64,000 bases of DNA from Diabrotica undecimpunctata (GCF_040954645.1 NC_092806.1:73100141-73164140); one strand, 5' to 3'; counted from the stretch's first letter, positions 35,169 to 45,477 are shown. Numbers and translations are program-made. The notes: generated from the sequence alone by a model not told the origin.

Positions 35169-38100
35169 TTGCCCCCCTCTCAAAAGATGGTTCCTCCTGG
35201 AACCTTGTTGGGGCTAGAACTGGAACGGTATGCTGGTATCGGCAACTGGACCCTCTTTTACAACTTCCAGTTGTATAAAAATGACAAGGGACGGTTTTCT
35301 CTCCGCACCAGTAACTATGCGGATTGCAACAGACTAACACCTGGACTTCGGTGTCTTTAAAGATCTCCTCCACCATATTTCGGATAACCCTCCAATCTAA
35401 TTGGCGGCACTCCAACTTTGGCATGGCTAACTTTTGCACGTCGGACTCTAGTAAGTGCCCTCTCAATTGAAGTAAGGCTTCCCATACATCTCGGTAGGTA
35501 GGTTGGTCACGGGCAGTGTCTTTTGTTACCAGGTAGAAAAGGTAACGTGATGCATCTTGGAGTTTCAAGGTTTTACCGGGAGCTGGCACTTGGCATTGAA
35601 GTTCTGCAACTCGACCAAACTTCCTTCGAAAGACGGATGCCAACCCTGGTGCGTCTTTGATACTGGCCGGGATGGTAAGGGCCAGCGAGTAGTCATCGGG
35701 GAGCGCGAGTAGATCTTGCTTTTCTTCAGTGGTAACACCATGTCTCGCTTTACCGGTACCTCCATAGGCACCCATGAATTCCTCAAACGTGAGGTCAGAC
35801 ACATCTTGGACTTGGTTTACTTCCACTTCTTCATCTACGTCGTGGTCACCTTCGAAAGATGCCAACCGGTTATGGTGTACTATCATCGGCTTTCCCCTCG
35901 GAATCTTGCTTATTCGGTAGATGACATCGTTGATCTTCTCCATGATGAGGTATGGACCTTCCCAAAATTGCTGCAATTTGGGAGAACAACCTTTTCGCTT
36001 CTTGGGATTATACAGCCATACTTTGTCGTTCTTCTTAAAGCAACCCTTTTCGGCTTGTGTATCGTACCGTTTCTTCATTCGATCGCTAGCGATCTGAAGG
36101 TGGGAACGGACCAACTCATATACATCGTCCATTCTTCTTCGTAATTCGATCACATAATCTTCACCTGCTACATCTTCTCCAGGTCGACACCCAAACTCTA
36201 GATCACAAGGTAGTCGCATTTCGCGTCCGAATAGGACTTTGGCTGGTGTCTGGCCTGTTGATTCGTTAACAGCAGATCTGTAGGCCATTGTGAAGAACGG
36301 AAGGTATTGGTCCCAGTCTCGCTGATGATCGGACACCATCTTTGTCAAATACTTGCCAACTGTCCTATTCATTCGTTCTACCATACCATCCGATTGCGGA
36401 TGATACGCGGTAGTTCTTGTTTTCTTCATGCCTAGTCTATCACATATTCCTTGGAATAGATCGCTTTCGAAGTTCCTGCCTTGGTCACTATGGATCTCCA
36501 AAGGCACTCCAAATCGGCTGATATATTCTTGGATCAACTTATCTGCAACGGTGGCGGCCTTCTGGTCTGGAAGTGCGTAAATCTCGACCCACTTAGTGAA
36601 GTAATCCATTACTACCAGCATGTACTTGCCTCCCTTTTCACTTTCTGGAAATGGCCCAGCGATGTCCAAAGCTATTCTTTCAAACGGGCTTCCAACATTA
36701 TATTGTCTCATAGGAGCTCTCCTTTTTCGGTAAGGCCCGTTACTCGTGGCACAAATAGTACATTTCTTACACCAGTCTTTTACATCGTCGGAACTGTTCA
36801 TCCAATAAAACCGTTCCCGAATTCGCTGAAGGGTTTTCCTTACACCAAAATGCCCTCCCGATGGACTGTCGTGTAACTGACGAAGTACTTCGGCTATTCT
36901 GCTCTTTGGGATCACCAACTGTCTTCTCTTCTCTGAACCGTCATCATTTTCCAGGACTCGTTTGAGCAAGCCATCTTCGATGATAAATGAGTCCCACTGG
37001 GCCCAATACGTCTTAACTACTGAGCATAGGTTTGATATTTCCTGCCAAGGTGGTCGACGGTTTTCCTCTTTCCATTTTCGGATTTTCTGTATAACTGGAT
37101 CTCTCTCTTGTTCTTCCCTTATCTTAGTAGGCGTCCAGTCGTCGTTGACAATCGTCGTTCTTAGCACTGCTGCTTCCTTGGATTCCGTTTTGTTGCAGTG
37201 GGGACACTCTGCTGGGCATGGCCGTCTGGAAAGAGAATCAGCGTTTCTGTGGCTAACTCCGGCTCGGTGCTCAATCTTAAAATCGTATTCTTGGAGTCGT
37301 TCGATCCACCTGGCTATCTGACCCTCTGGATTCTTAAACTGCATCAACCACTTAAGGGCGGCATGGTCGGTTCGGATTAAAAACTTCCTTCCATAGAGGT
37401 ATTGATAGAAGTGCTCTACTGATTTCACTACTGCCAGAAGTTCTCTTCTCGTGACGCAATAATTCCGCTCAGGTTTTGAAAGAACTTTACTAAAATATCC
37501 GAGGACTCGTTCCTGTCCTCCTTGAATCTGAGACAGCACTCCTCCAATTTCCACATTACTTGCATCTGTATCTAAGATGAACTCTCCTTCTGGCAGTGGA
37601 TACCCTAAAATTGGTGCTGTTATTAAATGCTTTTTCAAGGTCTCAAAGGCATTTTGGCAGTCTGTATCCCAGCGGTAATCTCTTGCTTCCTCCGTAAGTC
37701 GCGTTAATGGCTTAGCGATATCTGCAAACTTCTTAATAAACCTCCGGTAGTAAGTACATAGTCCAAGAAAACTTCTCCCTTGATGTTTGTCAGTTGGTTT
37801 TGGCCATTCCTTAATGGAATCGATTTTTCCCTTATCCACGGCCACTCCTTCTTTACTGACTATATGACCCAGATAATTGACTTTACCTTGAAATAGCTGG
37901 CACTTCTTGGGGTTTAACATCAATTGGGCAGCTTTAAGTCGATTAAAAACGTTTTCTAAATTCTTCAGATGTTCTTCGAATGTCTCCCCCAAGACGATTA
38001 TGTCATCCAAATAAACCAGGCATGTTTTCCAAGATAACCCTCTCAACACATTTTCCATAAGCCTCTCAAATGTCGCAGGAGCATTACAGAGTCCAAATGG

Positions 38101-40635
38101 CATAACGTTGAATTGCCACAATCCAGATCCTGTGGTGAAGGCCGTCTTTTCTTTATCTACTGGGTCCATTTCTACCTGCCAGTATCCAGACTTCAAATCC
38201 AAAGTAGAAAACAATTTACTTCCAGCCAATGTGTCCAATGTGTCATCGATCCGAGGCAGAGGATAACTATCTTTCTTGGTAACGTTGTTCAGCAAACGGT
38301 AATCCACACAGAACCTTGTCGTTCCGTCTTTCTTCTTAACCAGGACCACCGGAGAGACCCATGGGCTCGTAGAAGGTTCTATCACCCCGTCTTTCTTCAT
38401 TTCCTGAACAATCGTTTCAGCTTCCTCTCTTTTCGCCTGTGGTAATCGTCGAGCTGTTTGACGAATTGGCTTAGCATTACCAGTATCAATTTTATGCTTG
38501 ACAACGGTAGTTCTTCCCGTCTTTCCTCCTTTCGGTACGAAAATATCACGATACTGCCGAAGAAATTCCCTTAATTTCCTTTTCTCCATCTGATTTAGAG
38601 ACTGTCCTGCAACTGCAACCATTTGGTCGAATTTGTCGTTGGAATTATCAGATGTTGTCGCCTGACGGATTATGGATGTCACAGGTACACAAGTTCCTAC
38701 CTTTGTCTCTTTCTTGATGGTCACTGGGTAGTCGTTGACATTGATAAGTCTCACAGGAATTTCCTTAGCCGAAGTCACCAATTCTTTTCCAATTATGATT
38801 CCACGGCCAACCTCATCGTCGTGGTTCCAAGGCTCCATCATAACAGGTCTCCCTTCGTCCACCATTCCCTGTAGTCGCGCTACTATGATCGTTTCGCTTC
38901 TCGCAGGCACGACTGTATCTTCTGTAATGGCTGCTTGCACAGTGTTGTCATTATGTGGATGGAGAAATACCTCCTCGTTGCCAACTTTGATTACCTTATT
39001 CTTAAAATCCAATTGGAATCCATGCATATTCATTACGTCCATTCCTAATATAACATCCTCTTCGATGTCAGCAACTATAACAGTATGGACAAACTTTTCT
39101 GCCCCAATTCCCAATTGTACCTGGATTTCTCCATGAATGTTGGCATTTTCACCTGTAGCGGTCCGAAGTCGCAACCTCGTTGGTAACAGTTTCTTACGGC
39201 TGTTTATAACTGTCGGGCGTATAATGGTTCTGGTCGCTCCGGTATCCACCAACAACGTATGCTTTTTACCATTTATGTCTCCATCTACATATACACTATC
39301 TTCACGACATTTCAAAGAAGCTATTAGTATGAGAGGGTCTTTGGAAGAGTTCCGGGTCGAAGCTGCCTCCCTAAGGTTGACTCGTTCTGGTTTTCCTGAT
39401 GGTGAGTTTCTTGATTTTATGGTCTTCTTTTTCTTGCATGTCATGCTTTTCATCAAATTAAAGAGCTGGTCAAGTTTATCTTCGTCTCCTTCCTCTTTTA
39501 CAGTCCTAACTTTACTGTACCCGCCAGAGGCCTGCGTAGCTGACTCGTATTCGAGGGCGGCGGATAAGACATCAACCAGCGTTTTGTGACGAGCTAATCG
39601 CAGTGTTCTCTGCATTTCATGATCACGAAGACCATCAATAAACGTTTGACCGGCCAATTTTTCCATCATGTCTTCGGGAACTGTTGGATAAGCATATCGT
39701 ACTAATCTGGCAATATCTACCTCATATTCTTGAAGAGCCTCATCTTTCTTCTGTCTACGATTTTTAAGCTGTGACTGATATACATGCTCCAAATGTTCGT
39801 GGCCATATCGCATATTTAACCTCTTCTTCAGTTGTTCGAAATCATCGGTCTCCTCTACGGCTATGGTCTGAAGCACATCTAAGGCATCTCCTCGAAGAGC
39901 GATAGTCAGGTTCACAGCCTTTTCTTTTTCAGACCATCCATTTGCTCTTGCGGCTGATTCGAACTGTTTCATGTAGTTGTTCCATGATGATTTTCCGTCG
40001 AAAGTTGGGACTTTAACATGAATAGAACCTCCACTTCCTTCAAATTTCGGCCGTGTCTCCAACTTAAATTTCGTCTGGTCTTCTTTTATCTCCACTGTAA
40101 TCGGATTGTTACCTCTCTCTGCTGTCCCTGTTTCCTCCATCTTCTTTTCCATCTCTTTCCATATCTTTTCTTCGAAGGCTAACATATCGGCAGCAACTTG
40201 GTTTTTTAATGAAGATATTCTATCGTCCAGGGCAGACATCTCAGAAGTGACTTTAGAGATTTCCGAAGAGATGTTAGCAGAGACTTTGCTTTCCAGCGAA
40301 GAAATCTCGTTAGAAACTTTGTCTTCCAACGAAGCGATGTCGCCGGAAACTTTGGCTACATCACCAGAAACTTTGGCTACATCAGAAGAAACTTTCGAAA
40401 TATCGTCAGAAACTTTGTTCTCTAATGATGCGATGTCACCAGAAATTTTCGAAATCGACGAGAGGACAGCATCATGCTTGTCTTCAAATATATAAGTCTC
40501 TGGATCTAGTCCTTCTTCTAGCAAAGCGTTCTTTAGTCGTTGGACTAACTCAGCCTTTTTTCCGGTAGAAGCTAATTCTCTGTCTTCAAGATGTCTTCTT
40601 AAATTAGTCACTGTCAGCTCATAAATCGTAGCCAT
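35131..40635 (-). CDS. Gypsy Gag-Pol polyprotein with C-terminal macrodomain and CCCH finger
   Basis: One open frame of 1834 residues. I chose the ATG at 40635 over a GTG two codons earlier because MATIYELTV begins a SAP-like helix pair (1-45). A coiled coil follows (56-168, repeated 'SLENKVS/DVAKVSGD' units), then a capsid-like region (205-370). I see no CCHC zinc knuckle in Gag. Protease: LLVDTGA, Asp464. RT: VYLDD, 875-878. RNase H: Asp1024, Glu1065, Asp1090. Integrase: zinc ligands His1255, His1262, Cys1292, Cys1295; catalytic Asp1324, Asp1384, Glu1420 (DD35E); then a GPY-type end (FWEGPYLI, 1557-1564). Residues 1637-1770 form a macrodomain; 1784-1802 is a C-x7-C-x5-C-x3-H finger. No frameshift separates gag from pol. 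The frame ends inside the LTR. All enzyme motifs are intact. Confidence 0.93.
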   Translation of the reverse strand: MATIYELTVTNLRRHLEDRELASTGKKAELVQRLKNALLEEGLDPETYIFEDKHDAVLSSISKISGDIASLENKVSDDISKVSSDVAKVSGDVAKVSGDIASLEDKVSNEISSLESKVSANISSEISKVTSEMSALDDRISSLKNQVAADMLAFEEKIWKEMEKKMEETGTAERGNNPITVEIKEDQTKFKLETRPKFEGSGGSIHVKVPTFDGKSSWNNYMKQFESAARANGWSEKEKAVNLTIALRGDALDVLQTIAVEETDDFEQLKKRLNMRYGHEHLEHVYQSQLKNRRQKKDEALQEYEVDIARLVRYAYPTVPEDMMEKLAGQTFIDGLRDHEMQRTLRLARHKTLVDVLSAALEYESATQASGGYSKVRTVKEEGDEDKLDQLFNLMKSMTCKKKKTIKSRNSPSGKPERVNLREAASTRNSSKDPLILIASLKCREDSVYVDGDINGKKHTLLVDTGATRTIIRPTVINSRKKLLPTRLRLRTATGENANIHGEIQVQLGIGAEKFVHTVIVADIEEDVILGMDVMNMHGFQLDFKNKVIKVGNEEVFLHPHNDNTVQAAITEDTVVPARSETIIVARLQGMVDEGRPVMMEPWNHDDEVGRGIIIGKELVTSAKEIPVRLINVNDYPVTIKKETKVGTCVPVTSIIRQATTSDNSNDKFDQMVAVAGQSLNQMEKRKLREFLRQYRDIFVPKGGKTGRTTVVKHKIDTGNAKPIRQTARRLPQAKREEAETIVQEMKKDGVIEPSTSPWVSPVVLVKKKDGTTRFCVDYRLLNNVTKKDSYPLPRIDDTLDTLAGSKLFSTLDLKSGYWQVEMDPVDKEKTAFTTGSGLWQFNVMPFGLCNAPATFERLMENVLRGLSWKTCLVYLDDIIVLGETFEEHLKNLENVFNRLKAAQLMLNPKKCQLFQGKVNYLGHIVSKEGVAVDKGKIDSIKEWPKPTDKHQGRSFLGLCTYYRRFIKKFADIAKPLTRLTEEARDYRWDTDCQNAFETLKKHLITAPILGYPLPEGEFILDTDASNVEIGGVLSQIQGGQERVLGYFSKVLSKPERNYCVTRRELLAVVKSVEHFYQYLYGRKFLIRTDHAALKWLMQFKNPEGQIARWIERLQEYDFKIEHRAGVSHRNADSLSRRPCPAECPHCNKTESKEAAVLRTTIVNDDWTPTKIREEQERDPVIQKIRKWKEENRRPPWQEISNLCSVVKTYWAQWDSFIIEDGLLKRVLENDDGSEKRRQLVIPKSRIAEVLRQLHDSPSGGHFGVRKTLQRIRERFYWMNSSDDVKDWCKKCTICATSNGPYRKRRAPMRQYNVGSPFERIALDIAGPFPESEKGGKYMLVVMDYFTKWVEIYALPDQKAATVADKLIQEYISRFGVPLEIHSDQGRNFESDLFQGICDRLGMKKTRTTAYHPQSDGMVERMNRTVGKYLTKMVSDHQRDWDQYLPFFTMAYRSAVNESTGQTPAKVLFGREMRLPCDLEFGCRPGEDVAGEDYVIELRRRMDDVYELVRSHLQIASDRMKKRYDTQAEKGCFKKNDKVWLYNPKKRKGCSPKLQQFWEGPYLIMEKINDVIYRISKIPRGKPMIVHHNRLASFEGDHDVDEEVEVNQVQDVSDLTFEEFMGAYGGTGKARHGVTTEEKQDLLALPDDYSLALTIPASIKDAPGLASVFRRKFGRVAELQCQVPAPGKTLKLQDASRYLFYLVTKDTARDQPTYRDVWEALLQLRGHLLESDVQKLAMPKLECRQLDWRVIRNMVEEIFKDTEVQVLVCCNPHSYWCGEKTVPCHFYTTGSCKRGSSCRYQHTVPVLAPTRFQEEPSFERGAMLRKNMSHSFNL
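35169..35185 (-). promoter_or_regulatory. Polypurine tract of the gypsy element
   Basis: On the minus strand, gagaggggggcaat lies directly before the 3' LTR and would prime plus-strand DNA synthesis. It is also translated, as part of the C-terminal ERGA residues. Confidence 0.75.
35230..35286 (-). other. CCCH zinc finger at the end of the gypsy polyprotein
   Basis: Residues 1784-1802, CHFYTTGSCKRGSSCRYQH, fit C-x7-C-x5-C-x3-H, a spacing used by RNA-binding CCCH fingers. As Gag has no visible zinc knuckle, this finger might supply nucleic-acid binding, an inference. It lies 13 residues after the macrodomain. Confidence 0.82.
35326..35727 (-). other. Macrodomain region (TARG1/OARD1-like) of the gypsy polyprotein
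   Basis: Residues 1637-1770 follow the macrodomain pattern of terminal ADP-ribose glycohydrolase/OARD1. PDDYSLALTIPASIKDAPGL corresponds to the N-terminal strand and first phosphate loop, ASVFRRKFG to the helix after it, YLFYLVTKDTARDQPTY to the central strand with the family's conserved Lys, and LAMPKLECRQLDW to the 'MPRIGCGLD..W' segment. Family members bind ADP-ribose, and TARG1 removes it from protein. Two loops differ. The usual MGAGIA is DAPGLA, and the GCGLD loop is shortened to ECRQ, which seems to drop the catalytic Asp. The domain may therefore bind without catalysing, or may have changed ligand. Homology is recognised by eye, not by a search. Confidence 0.8.
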
Positions 40636-40691
40636 TTTCACAATTTATTTTATATTCACTTGTATTATTATTATAAGTCTAATTTATGTTC

Positions 40692-40710
40692 GATCCCACT
40701 TCTGACACCA
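40692..40710 (-). other. Primer-binding site of the gypsy element (tRNA-Leu-like)
   Basis: On the minus strand, two bases after the 5' LTR, tggtgtcagaagtgggatc is complementary to a tRNA 3' end of the form ...CCCACTTCTGACACCA. The CTGACACCA ending fits insect tRNA-Leu, whose acceptor stem begins GTCAG. The tRNA naming is from memory. Confidence 0.7.
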
Positions 40711-40712
40711 TT

Positions 40713-41079
40713 TGTTGTGAATTTATTAAAAGGTTCAATATTTATAACACTTACGGATTTAATTTATTTCTTTATTTATATTAACTTATCTGACAATAAT
40801 TTATTATATCCGTACGTAACAAATTCGCGAGCGCGGGTCTTGAGAATTAACTGTCCCTCCATATAAAAATGTTGTATTTATATACGAAATCCTGATATAC
40901 TAGAACAGCATCGAAAGATCGCATTGTCTTGCATCGAAAACTCGAGAAGCATCTAGTTGGATGATTCACCATAATTTGAATCTAGATCCTTCGCCAAAAT
41001 TTCTACAATAAAACAGAATTATTAGTGAATAAAAACATGTTTTAAAGGTTAAAACTATGACTCATATTTTTACGTAACA
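40713..41079 (-). repeat. 5' LTR of the gypsy element (element orientation)
   Basis: 367 bp, differing from its partner only at 40941. It should hold the element's promoter, reading leftwards. Confidence 0.93.
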
Positions 41080-41083
41080 CTAC

Positions 41084-42285
41084 TATTAGGGAATGGGAAA
41101 AGCATATTGCTACTCAAACGGAACTACCAACTTTATCCGATCTAAAAGGATTTTTAAAATCAAGAGCAGATTTTCTAGAGGCAATTGAAATGAACATTGA
41201 AACAAAAAATAAAAGTAAGGAGAACAGGACGACTAGGGGATTCTTAGCAACAAAAACAAACTATACATGCGTCTCTTGTCAAGGCGACCATAGCATTTAC
41301 ACTTGCGAAACATTTTTAAATTATCCAATAAACGAAAGGTGGAATTTTATTAGATCAAAATCATTGTGTACAAACTGCTTGCGATCGGGTCACTCCAATA
41401 AACAGTGCAAACTCGGGCCATGTCGCAAGTGCAAAGCACGTCACAACTCACTTTTACACAATAATACAAATGATAGGAGCATCATTATAAGCCAAAATAA
41501 TTCGGGCACGTTCAATAGAAATTCGAATATATCCAATAGCAGTATTAATACAAATCCATCACAAAGTACAAGTGAGCCAATAAATCCAGTAACAAGTAAC
41601 AATACATTTTGTGGTAACAGCATGCTTTCTTGTTCTGATACAGGCTATGTTTTTCTCTCAACAGCAATCTTAAGTGTTAAAGATATGAATGGTAAAATGC
41701 AAAGGGCTCGTGCACTATTGGATTGCGGGTCTCAATCTTCATTTATCACAACAAACATGTGTAACAAACTAGGAATCAAACCACAAGATGTCAGCTTAAA
41801 TCTTTTGGGCATAGGCAACAAACTATCAACTATTACAGGTCAATGTCAGTTAGAGATTTGCACATCTAATAATAAATTTGTAAAAATAATCAACTGTTTT
41901 GTATTGCCAAAAATAACAAATATTCTTCCTCATACAAACATTGATGTAAGCGCTATAAACATTCCTAATACAATTCGGTTAGCAGATCCTAATTTTGGCA
42001 ATGCTGGATCTATTGACATTCTTATCGGCGCAGATATTTTTTGGCATTTGATTTGTAAAGGTCGCATATCTTTAGATCAAGGTCCTATTTTAACAGAAAC
42101 AATATTTGGGTGGATAATTTCTGGCCCGCTGGGATCGGTTCCCCACAATACAATATCTTGCAATCTTAGCACAAATCTGGAACTAACTAAACTTCTTCAG
42201 CAATTTTGGGAAGTAGAGGAATTGCCAAATATTCCTCATCTATCTGAAGAAGAGCAATTGTGCGAGGACAATTTTCAAAAACTAC
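41084..42285 (+). pseudogene. BEL/Pao gag C-terminus and protease
   Basis: Resumes the BEL frame after the gypsy element: TIREWEKHIATQTELP, then the linker. Zinc-binding knuckles follow, with Cys/His runs YTCVSCQGDHSIYTC and CTNCLRSGHSNKQC, then CRKCKARHNSLLH, as usual in BEL Gag. After an Asn/Ser-rich stretch comes the aspartic protease with ALLDCGSQSSFIT at about 41712-41750 (active site Asp-Cys-Gly in place of Asp-Ser-Gly) and GADIFW downstream. The frame is lost at about 42275-42290, where one base appears to be missing. It runs out at 42314, while the +1 frame continues with TTTRDPNGRFIV. Confidence 0.87.
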
Positions 42286-45200
42286 TACACGTGATCCAAA
42301 TGGTAGATTCATAGTTATGATGCCATTAAAACAATATCCGCATGTGTTGGGTGATTCAAGGATACAAGCTGAAAGAAGATTTCATCATCTAGAAAAAAGA
42401 TTAGCACAAAACAATCCTCTTCGCGAACAATATATACAATTCATGCGCGAATATCAGGAGCTAAACCACATGTCGTTAGCAGATATCTCTGAAAACTCTA
42501 CTGTCGACTACTACATGCCACATCATGGTGTCCTAAAGGAGGACAGTCTTACAACAAAACTTCGTGTCGTGTTTGACGCATCTTATGTTATCATTAAACA
42601 ATATTCAATGCGTCGGACCCAGTATACAACAAGATCTATTCTCAATTCTCATCCGATTCAGAAAACACAAATTCATCATAAGCTCAGACGTAACCAAAAT
42701 GTACAGGCAGGTGTTAATTCATCCCAGCCAACGCAGTCTTCAAAAAATAGTCTGGAGGGAAAGTCCTTCAGATCCATTACAACATTTTGCTTTAAATACG
42801 GTTACTTATGGCCAAGCATCAGCTAGTTTTCTTGCTATCCGATGCCTTTTCGAGTTAGCTAACGAATGCCAATTGTCGCAACCAGAAATCGCGAAGATAT
42901 TACGTCAGGATTTCTACGTAGATGACTTGTTAACCGGTGCGGATACTATTACTGAAGCTTCGAACATTTGCCGTGAAGTCTCACGTATTTTACTTACAGG
43001 TTGTTTTCCACTCAGAAAATGGATTTCAAATGACCCAAGAGTTTTAGAAAGGGTAAATAATCAAGATGATTCCTTTGGAATTCTAAACCTCTCTAAAGAT
43101 GGAGTCACAAAAACTTTAGGACTTATTTGGTCATCCCAACGTGATTCACTATTATACAATGTACAATATAACAATTACAAGGAAACTTGTACCAAAAGAG
43201 ATGTTCTTTCTTTAATTGCAAGAATATGCGATCCACTAGGCTTAGTAGGTCCTTGTATCATACTTGCGAAGATTCTAATGCAAAGGCTATGGACTGAAAA
43301 ACTGAATTGGGATGAAAAATTAAGCGGTTCATCACTAAATACTTGGAATAGATTGAAAAATGATCTTGCCAATCTGAAACAATTAAGTATACCACGTCAT
43401 GCAGTGTGCAATAATGCTAAAGATATAGAAATACACGGTTTTTCGGACGCATCACAACAAGCCTACGGTGCTTGTATCTATTTAAGAAGTACTGATGACA
43501 AGGGAAATATCTCGGTTAAAATTCTATGTGCTAAATCAAAGGTTGCCCCTATCAAAACTCTAAGCATTCCACGCCTAGAGCTTTGCGCAGCTGTATTACT
43601 TTCACGTCTTTTAACTAAGGTAATTGAATCCATTAATATAGACCTCAATAAATGTTATTTATGGTCAGATTCCACAATAACCCTTGCTTGGATCAATACT
43701 TCTCCTAACAATCTTCAAACCTTCGTAGCTAACAGAGTCTCCGAAATTCAGGTCTTAACAAAGTCTTATACATGGAAGTATGTACCCACACAAGATAATC
43801 CTGCAGACCATCTATCAAGGGGATTATCTCCTTCTCAAATACTAAATTCTTCACTATGGTGGGACGGTCCGTCATGGTTGTCTTTAAGGGAAGAATTTTG
43901 GCCCCTTTTAAATCCAAAGGTAGACATTCTACCCGAAATAAAATCTCAAACTATTCTCAATTTTGTTTCCTATTCTCAGCAAGAACAATGGTTTCCATTC
44001 AAGGCCTTTTCACAATATTCGCGTTTACTGCGCGCATTTGCATACATCCTTAGATTTAAAAATAATTTATTAACACCCAAAATTCTTAGAGAGTGTGGCT
44101 CTCTAACATTAACCAATATTAATGACGCTCGTCGTTATTTATTGAAGATCATACAACTACACTCTTTTCGCGAAGAGTATGATCAGCTGTCAAAACAAAA
44201 AAGCGTTAGTTCCAACAGCAAGCTCTTCTCTTTAAACCCATTTATTGACCAGGATGGTTTAATACGTGTTGGTGGTCGCTTGGCTAACTCGGATTTTCTA
44301 TATGACAAAAAACATCCCATTGTCTTGGATTCAAAACATCATTTCACGATATTATTTTTCCGTCATGAACACCTGCGTCTATATCATGCAGGCCCTCAGC
44401 TGCTTCTATCTACTATTCGGGAGACATATTGGCCTATATCAGGCAGAAACCTATCTAGGTTGACTGTTAAACAATGTACTACTTGTTTACGATTTAATCC
44501 TAAACCTATACAACCAATCATGGGTGATTTACCACGTGACCGATTACTATACACATTTCCCTTTGCCATCACTGGTATTGACTACGCCGGTCCGTTTTTG
44601 TATAAAAATAAGGGCAGAGGTGCCAAATTAAATAAATGCTATATTTCATTATTCATATGTTTTGCTACAAAGGCGATTCATATTGAGCTCGTAACCGATT
44701 TGAGCACTCAAACATTCATGCTTGCCTTGCGCCGCTTTATCGCTCGTAGAGGAAAGCCAGCCAAATTGTACTCAGATAATGGTAGAAACTTCGTAGGTGC
44801 CATGTCTGAACTTAAAAGATTTTTAAAAATTAACAATGCACACATACAAAATTCATGTACGCATGAGGGTATTGAATGGCATTTAATTCCGCCATATTCT
44901 CCACATTTCGGGGGACTCTGGGAATCCGGAGTAAAATCTTGTAAATTTCACTTAAAACGTTCACTTAAAAATACAAATCTTACATTTGAGGAGTTTGCAA
45001 CAATACTATCACAAATAGAAGCAGTACTCAACTCCAGACCTTTGTGTCCTATTAGTCCTGATCCTAATGATTTAACACCACTCTGTCCCGCTCATTTCCT
45101 CATCGGTAGAATGCCAACGCTAGCTCCAGAACCAGATCTACTCCAAGAGATTCCACAACGACTCAATAGATTTCAACGCATCCAACAAATTTTCCAAAGT

Positions 45201-45461
45201 TTCTGGAAGAGATGGTCTTCCGAATACGTCGTCGAGCTACAGAGACGTTCTAAGTGGCAAATATCCAAGGGAGAATTAGTAGAAGGAACTTTAGTCTTTA
45301 TCAAAGATGACTGTCTGCCACCAGCAAAGTGGAAACTAGGCAGAATAACTCACATACATGACGGATCGCAGAATACCGCTAGAGTTGCAAAAATAAAGAC
45401 TCAAGAAGGTATCATCACGAGGTCATTCTCCAAAATATGTCCTCTCCTTCCATTAAATTGA
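42275..45461 (+). pseudogene. BEL/Pao pol: RT, RNase H, integrase, with frameshifts
   Basis: From about 42275 the frame reads RDPNGRFIVMMPLK and then the RT fingers, with MPHHGVLKED and KLRVVFDAS. A second shift at about 42590-42610 moves the reading to the frame that stays open to 45461. There RT continues with GPSIQQDLFSILIRFRKHKF, SSDVTKMYRQVLIHP, and the catalytic YVDD at 42915-42926. The RNase H part has FSDASQQAYGACIY and LWSDSTITLAWI. Integrase has a zinc-binding N-terminus (QCTTCLRF) and the acidic triad in GIDYAGPF, LYSDNGRNF and PHFGGLWESGVK. The stop is 17 bp before the polypurine tract region. The two shifts sit in otherwise clean sequence, so a sequencing slip is possible. Confidence 0.87.
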
Positions 45462-45477
45462 AAGATTCAGGATCTTT

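Larger units (their letters stand above)
34802..41079 (-). mobile_element. Ty3/gypsy retrotransposon with a macrodomain, nested in BEL/Pao
   Basis: LTRs of 367 bp at 34802-35168 and 40713-41079 differ at one base (A at 35030, C at 40941). CTAC is duplicated at 34798-34801 and 41080-41083. The element is 6278 bp, lies antisense to its BEL host, and has a primer-binding site, a polypurine tract and one open frame for Gag-Pol. It must be younger than the BEL insertion. With near-identical LTRs and an undamaged frame, it has the look of an element capable of moving, although expression cannot be judged from sequence. Confidence 0.95.

Noticed and set aside
35716..40495. Several plus-strand frames of 110-150 codons opposite the gypsy polyprotein
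   Set aside because: They are antisense shadows of the well-supported minus-strand Gag-Pol frame and show no motifs of their own.
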